In this document: positions 57,361 to 64,000 of the stretch, one piece after another | Layout: every line of letters starts with the position of its first letter | Numbering within the stretch: position 1 is the first letter of the stretch | DNA from: Annona cherimola | Taxonomy: Eukaryota; Streptophyta; Magnoliopsida; Magnoliales; Annonaceae | Assembly (NCBI GenBank): GCA_030490835.1 | Contig: CM059975.1 | Coordinates: forward strand, 3,623,579 to 3,687,578 | Length of the DNA: 64,000 nucleotides | Direction of reading: 5' to 3' | Notes under the pieces: model-generated | Seen by the model: the letters and a program-made list of their open reading frames with translations, nothing else | Database searches by the model: none | Told to the model about the DNA's origin: nothing | Made by a program: the position numbers and the translations under genes

Positions 57361-60300
57361 GGGTGCAAATAGTGTGAGTTTGATTGGGGTAATGGTTCAT
57401 CTTACTCGTATCTAATTTTCAAAAAGGCCTGTTCTGTTCTATTCATTTGCATCAGTGTATCATACTCTACTCATCACCCACAGGATCAATTTCGGTTCTA
57501 AATCGGTTTCTCAATATAACATTTTTTAAAAAAATATTTCCGTAATTTCAAAAATATAAGACAATATTTATTTATATTTCAAAATCGTAGGTACATACGT
57601 TACTATTTACATTATTATATAAAAATATAAAATATAAATTGCCATAATCCAATCATTAAAATGATTAATAAATTAACCACGATTCACAAATTTATTTATA
57701 AAAGGCTTTCGTAAATCAATGACATATATATATAACATATCGGTTTCTTACTTCAGAATCCACAACTCCACAAAACATAAGATTCATTTAAATTTAAATT
57801 TGTTGAAATATGTGTGCACACTAAACCTCATAGAAAAAACACAATATATATTATATAATATATATCTTGTATATATAATTATTTTCATGCGAGTCTATTA
57901 GAAGTATGTAACGTATTTATTCTATCCGTACCTTATTTGAAAAGACGGATAATAATTTATACCATACCTATACTCATAGGTAATATTTTACACCATACCC
58001 TACTTAAATTAAGGTGAGTTTGTGAGTTTCCATGGATACTCTATCTAAGTTGCACCATAGTATTGAACTTTAATCTATAAGTATTTTGGGTCGATTCTTA
58101 AAACTTACTTTTCATTTATATATACTCTAAAATATACTATTTTTTCCATAACAAAAATACTATTTTGATTTTATGTATTCTTTATAATTTTCACCTTGGT
58201 TGAAAATTGTTGATTTTCGAAGCTCTAAAATATATAAAAATTTTAAATTTTGATATATACAAATGGGCCCATATAAAAAAAAATGGCACCAAACGTCATA
58301 TAAAAAAAAGGCTCGGCACACGCAAGTGGTTTCGAGGCATTGTCTCTATTAGTACGGGTCCCGGTATTGAATCCGGATTTTTGCGGAGAGTTTTATCTTC
58401 TCATTAATATTTAGGGGTATATGATCTCCCATTACTATTTAGAAACATGTAGTTTCCATTTAAAGGCTCGACACATACTTACACATTAAATTATTTTAAT
58501 TATATATATTACAGTATCTTAATTGGTAATACAATTAGGCTTTTAGACATTCTTACAAGTATCTAACTAAGAATATAATTTTTTTAAAGATAATTCCTAA
58601 AATACTCACTTGATTGACACTCCCACTGAAAATTTAAAGAAGATAAATGTCACCACTAAACCAAGATTCACACGGAGGAGGCCCAACTAACCGAGGCCAG
58701 TACTTGACTACTGAGGCTACACGTTGAATTATTGACCACTCTTCGTTTTTGCAATTATCAATCAGGAAAATTCCCATCCATTCGACGGTTTGCCATCTCA
58801 GGAAAAGAATCCCTCCACTTGTGCACGTGGAGTCTACTTCCGTGGATGGATTATTTGGATTCGTAGACGCTTGGTTGCGTTGCTGGGAGTGGCTGAGATG
58901 GGGCTGGATTTTCGTGTCATTTTAGCATTTCGATGACGGTCCAATAATTCCGGCGAAGCGTACGTCTCTTCCCGACATTTTGAAAGGCACACACGACTGC
59001 GACAGTTTTGGATGCTCAAGGCCGCAAAAATCCATGGGCTTCTGTTGTTTGCAGGGCCCACCTCAGAAGTTCTACAGCTACATGCGGGAGTATATTCCTT
59101 GGTAGTCCTACTCTCGTCGTATGTTCGTAGACCGCCGTCCATACCATTCGCTTCGTGGTCCGCAACGAAATCTCTGTAGACCGTGGACAGTTCTATTTTC
59201 GGTACATATTTCCCGAAATCTTATGAAATGTGTAGTCGATTTGGGTGCAGTAATTACCGTCGGTGGGGATGTAATCTGAATGCCCAGATTCAGAATTTAT
59301 ATCGCGGCCAGATTTACTCAGACAGGCATTCGGAATTCACGTGAGCGCTCCTTATTTGAAAATATTTATTTCTAGCCCTTTCAAACCGGTAACAATTCAA
59401 TAGATATATATTTTCTTATATTTATATATATATACAAAAATATAAAGATAATAAGTTTTCTTATATTTAAAATTACATGTGAGGTTATATAAAAATGAAA
59501 AAAAACTAAAAAAGGCCTAAAAATACAGTCTCGAAGTGATTTCATGGAGCAATATTTATTTATTTTTATCTTCATAACTCATTTAAAATATATTTCGTTC
59601 ATTTTATTTAGCATTATTTGTTTAGCAAAGATACCAACTTTTGTATAAATTAAACATATACTTGCTACATTTGCATAAAATATAAATTTATAGATTCATT
59701 ACATATACATTACAATATACTAATACATTATAAAATTATTTATTTATACAATAATGATATTTTAGATAGTTTAAACGTTGAAAATACAACTTTAAAATTA
59801 ATATTTAAAATAAAACTATTTTATTAAATATTTACATATTTGCAAACGGAGTATATACGCAACGATACTAAATAAATGATGAGATGACCTTGGTTATAGC
59901 TTAATTGGTTCCATATCTTGACTTATATATCAGAGATCTAAAGTTTGAGCCATGTGGGGTACTATCTTTTGTTAAATGTAACAAAATAATAAATAATCAA
60001 AATCTTAGAACAATATAATACTTAAATAAGATAAATAAAGTGAATTTACCATCAATCATTAAGGTTATAAAACTAAATAAAGTTAAATAGAAGTAAGTTT
60101 CATGAAAGCATAATTCAAATAGCTAGATATATTGAGGCTTGCTGCATATATATATATATATATATTTGTTGAATAGTTATCCTTTTTAATCTACACACGA
60201 CCCCAACCAACTGATGTGAATCATTAATTTTCTTAATCTTCCGTAATAATATAAAACTTACATTATCATAGATTGATGATATGAATATGATAATCGAATA

Positions 60301-60727
60301 TAAATGTTAAATAATTAGAATGATTCAACTTTGGATTGATTATCAGTCTCTTAAAATGTATTAAGTTTTAGAAAAATCAAGATAAATGAGTTATATTATG
60401 CAAACTGCTTGAATATGTTTGACTTCATTGCCTACATCAACTGGGCAAAACATTTATTTTTCAATGACTTAATTAGGCCACAATTAGCACGTTCGATGAC
60501 TTAATTCTGCATTATTAAAAATGTGATGTGCTACTTATAAAAAAGTTGTGATTGTTAGCAAAATGTGTTATTAATAACATTATCCGTTCATGGTCCATTT
60601 ATTTATTCGACATAATATTTACCTATATTTCTCCACATGATTATTAATAAAAACTATAGATTTTATATTATCACTGTCGTCGTGGTTGTGTATTCATTTT
60701 TCACCTTATGAGTAGAATACAACTTTT
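57361..60727. other. Non-coding; unrecognised GC-balanced patch at 58.65-59.3 kb
   Basis: Mostly very AT-rich. 57358-57480 begins TAGGGGTGCAAATAGTG like a hAT-type element, but no matching end was found. 58650-59300 is GC-balanced, with an open minus-strand frame (58834-59142, 102 aa) of no recognised family. (AT)n occurs near 60145. Confidence 0.45.
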
Positions 60728-61080
60728 GTTGGAGTTCTAAGCCCATTTCGACTCCTCGTAGTCGTAGGGTAATCCTATCCAAAAAGATAAACTCTCAACT
60801 TAAATTAAAATAGTTATCTATGGGGGAGTTACCTTTTAGGATAGTTGATGGAGAGAAATCTCCAATAGAGTGATTTTCCATGACTCTCCACCCCCCTATT
60901 ATAAAAGAGGGATCCAAGATCCCCTTTGAAACACAAGAAATCTCATTGCTCTCATTCCCAAATACCGTAAGCACTTAGATGATGAAAACGTGATTGGTTT
61001 CCATTTTGTGATCCTAATCCGGCTGAGCGATGAAGTTTGAGACACAGTCTTTCGATCTTTCCACTTCCGTTTCCGCTAAA
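60728..61080 (+). mobile_element. Possible solo LTR fragment
   Basis: Opens TTGTTGGAGTTCTAAGCCC and holds a TATA box (TTATAAAAG, 60899-60907) inside a GC/AT-mixed stretch. This is followed by GATCCAAGATCCCC and AACACAAGAAATCTCATTGC, wording and order typical of a retrotransposon LTR promoter and its leader. I find no TG..CA pair, target duplication, primer-binding site or internal genes, so this is only a resemblance. Confidence 0.3.
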
Positions 61081-62109
61081 TAAGATATGTGATAAATCAT
61101 TAATTATCCAATGACTTTAATGCTGGATAAAATGTTCTTCCAATCTAGTCATGGCGCATGGCATTCAAAGGTGATCCATGCGAACTATAGCCTAGCTAGA
61201 TCGATCAACAACAATCTACAACACTCAAAATCAATGACACCCACGATAGACGGAGGCAAACACATAACCATTCATTAATAGCAAAAACATTAACTCCTCA
61301 CCTTCTTTGGCTTCTTGCAGGGGGAAAAACTACCTTCATTTTTTCTTTTAATTGCATACACAACTAATGCATGATTCCAAGCATGTTTCAATACCACTTT
61401 TTCATTATCAGTAGGCATGATTCCATTTTATCCCATTTCTTTGTTTTATTCAAGCTCATTGTATACAACCAAACAACCCCTAAAAATGCTTCCTTTAAAT
61501 TTTTTACATTCAAAAAACTTGATCACTGTCTTGTAATGCGGGTGACATTTATTAATGGCTACATGACAAGATAGAGTGAAAGCATGGGAAATAAGAAAAG
61601 TAATATTTTGAAAAATATGTGAATGATTAATATGATAAAAGAAAAATTGTAATAAATAAGATAGTTATGAGAAAATAATTAAAATATAGAGATAAAGTTG
61701 AAAAGTTATTGAATAATTAAGTTATCCAATTACTTATGAGAAAATGTGTTAAAGAAAAAAGAAAACCATGTGAAACTGTGGGAAACGATTGAGTAACGAG
61801 TGAGTAGGTGATGGTTAAGAGAATTTGAAAAACGTGGGAAGGAATGAGATATTCTAGTCAGAAAAAGATTTAAATATGGTCAAATTCCTCTTTTTTTATT
61901 GATATATATACTATAACATTTAATATTACACTCAAGCATATATTTAACCCTCACACAAATGAGAGATTTTTCCTAAACGCCTCTACAATAGGGAGGAAAC
62001 AGTAAACACCTCCACTCATAGGGAGAAGAAATAACACGGCATGATGGCGGTAAGGATTAAAGCCGAAACATTCATGTACAGATGCCTGAACTTATCACGA
62101 GGCATTGTG
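61081..62109. other. Non-coding
   Basis: AT-rich; 61560-61810 is possibly a decayed relative of the MITE at 53874. No gene recognised. Confidence 0.45.
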
Positions 62110-62570
62110 GCGGACAAATTTCTTTTATACTAACAATATTTGCTCAGAATTTTTATTATGTATACAACATTTCAAAATTTTCATGTGTACCCATAATATA
62201 TTGCCTTAAAATTCCGATCATATTTGCGCAGTCGAAACTACCGTTAACTACTTATTGAAAAGATGACTTTGCCTTCTCTAATTTTTTAATTGAAACGATT
62301 TAATTCTAATATAACTCAATTAATATTGATAAGATATTAATTTGCGACGTCAAGTTATTCAAATATCACATTGGGTTAAATTATTTTAGTTAGGAAAAGT
62401 TTCGAATAAAATCATTTTCCGATAGAGTAGTTAATGTTTATTTCGATTGCAAAAGTATAACAAAATTTATGGTGAAATATTTTGAGTATAAAAAGAAATT
62501 TTAAAACCTTATGAGTGTAATAGAAAATAGGGACAAATATTGTAGGTACAAGTAGAATTTTCTTTTTAAA
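62110..62570. repeat. Diverged relative of the 51.15-kb foldback MITE
   Basis: Shares the order ACTACCGTTAACTA, TTGAAAAGATGA, TTTAATTGAAA, GATAAGATATTAA and GAGTAGTTAATG with the element at 51153-51636. It has similar facing ends (ACAAATTTCTTTTATACTAA and GTAGGTACAAGTAGAATT). Heavily substituted. Confidence 0.55.
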
Positions 62571-63164
62571 TATAGGGATAAAAATGAAAAAAATAAGATA
62601 CTTAGATAATTATTATGTTAAATCATTTTTAGAAAATGTGGAGAGTGTGGAGAATAGATGGCTTACCACCCACTATTGTCACCAAATGGTGACTTATTTA
62701 TTTTGAGCTGTAATTATCCTTTTTAAATTCATGACCTTTTTTAGCAGCATGGATGGCATTTTTATTACATGATTTTTTTTTGAAGAATATTTTTTATTAC
62801 ATGATTTCTGTTTGTATCACAACGTCATGAATGCACCGAAGTGGGGGAGTTGAAACAAGTTTGCTTTTTTAGGTTATCGTCACCACAGCGTATTAATTAC
62901 CAACGCGGCAATGGGAGGAGGCGTATGAAGCGTGTGATGCAGGCTGAGTAGCGAGGCGACTCCCGCTGAGGCTCCGGGCAGAAATCCAGCTACGATTGCG
63001 AATCTACGCTCTCCTCTGACTCCTAGGCTGCATACATCTATCTGTACAGATACAACCGTTGTGCAAATACCACTACACATGCGCGTAGATCTCTCGCAGA
63101 AAAAATCGCTGAAAATTCCAAAAAGAAATTCTTGCACTTCTCGCCTCTCTCGGCCCTCGGAAGA
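62571..63164 (+). other. Upstream region of the coiled-coil protein gene
   Basis: AT-rich until about 62890, then GC-balanced, with a CT-rich stretch (CTTCTCGCCTCTCTCGGCCC) just before the coding exon that suits a 5' UTR. No clear TATA box. Another ATG at 63079 opens a frame that overlaps the main start and would count as an upstream ORF if transcription begins before it. Confidence 0.5.
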
Positions 63165-63194
63165 ATGGCGTGGAGATCTCGCCGGAGAACATGA
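63165..63194 (+). CDS. Nine-codon upstream ORF whose stop overlaps the main ATG
   Basis: ATGGCGTGG...ACATGA encodes MAWRSRRRT and ends at 63192-63194. The sequence ATGA holds both the main start codon (63191-63193) and this stop. Such an overlap can make translation of the main frame depend on reinitiation or leaky scanning (known mechanism). Whether it is in the transcript is inferred from its position after the CT-rich leader. Confidence 0.45.
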   Translation: MAWRSRRRT

Positions 63195-63619
63195 GGAAAT
63201 CCGGCGGCCCCCAGATTCCGGCAATCCTCTCCTCCAAAGACGTCGCTCCATCCCACAACTCCGATCCTCCGCACCGGAGGAATGATCGGAGAACCCTTCG
63301 ACGGAGGCTCCGGAGCTCTTCCGGAATCCGCTTGAGAAAGGACGGCGGGCTTCCCGCTGGAAAACGCACCATCCCGGCGACTCCCCTCCTGCGTTGGAAG
63401 TTCGATGACGGAAATGTATCCTTTTCTGCCGCTGGTAAGCCGGTGTCGGAGTCCGGGAAGAAGTTTCGCCGGAAGGAGAAGAATGCTTCTGAAGTCTCCG
63501 TCTCGGCGAGGAAGCTTGCCGCGGCCCTCTGGCATTTGCAGCTTCCGGAAGGCTCCAGCGAAGGTGGCGGTGGCGGCCGCGTGCTGCCAAAGATGCTGGA
63601 TGATCGGCCGGGTTTAGAG
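63191..63619 (+). CDS. First exon of an At5g41620/At1g64180-type coiled-coil protein (partial)
   Basis: The exon encodes 143 residues from the ATG at 63191 and ends in phase 0 at ...PGLE before the donor GAG|GTAGCT (intron from 63620). The N-terminal half is basic (PPHRRNDRRTLRRRLRSSSG, about 27-45). Then come RTIPATPLLRW (about 59-69) and the diagnostic VSARKLAAALWHLQLPE (about 103-120), followed by a Gly run. This SARKLAAxLW block after a basic leader marks the plant family I recall as At5g41620, At1g64180, At3g11590 and At1g50660. In those the later exons encode long coiled coils (USO1/myosin-tail-like); their molecular role is not established to my knowledge. The remaining exons lie beyond the right edge. 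No in-frame ATG exists further upstream before a stop. Confidence 0.85.
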
Positions 63620-64000
63620 GTAGCTTTCCCCTTTCCACGATCCATGCTTTATGGAGCTTGTTCAGTGAATCCAATCCGAAAGTTCGGTTTTTTAAGCCGC
63701 TTTGATTTACTTGTTAGTGTCTGGAATTAGTTCATATTTCCCTCTTTGCTTTTCTAGGCAGTGTGAGATCTTTGATTTGGAGGAATTCGACAAATGCATA
63801 TTTCTATAGGAGTAAGAAAATAGTCAAAATACAGCTCTGATTCTTTACCTTCTCTGCGTTTTAAGGGAGTGAATTTGTTCGAAAAGTCCCATCTTTAGGA
63901 GGTCGAATGTCAGCTTCAGTATTGGGATCGACTGTTGAGATGCGGATGTCCTCACGTCCACTCTGCATGCCTCTTTCGTTTCTCCGAACCATTGATCTCA
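63620..64000 (+). other. First intron of the coiled-coil protein gene (to window edge)
   Basis: Starts GTAGCTTTCC after exon 1. No acceptor followed by a convincing coding exon is seen before the window ends. Confidence 0.6.

Noticed and set aside
62880..63674. Long minus-strand ORF of 264 aa
   Set aside because: It is the antisense shadow of the first exon of the coiled-coil gene; it has no domain and is Arg/Ser-rich as expected from reading a GC-rich exon backwards.

Overview
The window is plant nuclear DNA, almost certainly from a flowering plant. It is AT-rich, has GT..AG introns, holds three gene families known to me only from plants, and is packed with short DNA transposons, SINEs and two kinds of LINE. 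I cannot place it more precisely. Gene density is low: four protein genes, one of them cut by the right edge. None shares a pathway with another that I can show.

Genes. (1) A seven-exon minus-strand gene (1416-7523) encodes a secreted, cysteine-rich protein of the At1g61900 type (SPARK-related, predicted GPI-anchored). I assembled its exons by hand. All six junctions are phase 1 and one exon is only 12 nt. The last, C-terminal exon is not resolved. (2) and (3) Two intronless minus-strand genes (14050-14421 and 24743-25096) encode small paralogous MGNC proteins with a shared core and a shared C-terminal RPW motif. (4) A plus-strand gene (63191 to beyond the edge) starts a coiled-coil protein of the At5g41620/At1g64180 type. 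Its start codon overlaps the stop of a short upstream ORF.

Repeats between the genes. 8.96-10.66 kb: a foldback element, then a tandem duplication holding a young SINE with clear target-site duplications. 11.5-13.4 kb: five ~380-bp tandem units alternating between 382 and 378 bp, a small higher-order repeat. 15.84-19.09 kb: a near-full-length, broken RTE-type LINE whose 5' end is a coding minisatellite. 22.55-23.35 kb: an 800-bp GC-rich foldback. 29-57 kb: many MITEs (hAT-like with 8-bp, one with a 9-bp target-site duplication), a decayed L1 LINE (about 36.4-38.4 kb), a lone CACTA terminus and two more SINEs.

The most unusual pattern is a family of foldback elements (8.96, 35.1, 39.3, 42.7, 43.0 and 49.9 kb). 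They share AT-rich inner arms but carry different, GC-rich, self-palindromic modules at their tips. No virus-like, CRISPR, rRNA or tRNA genes were seen.
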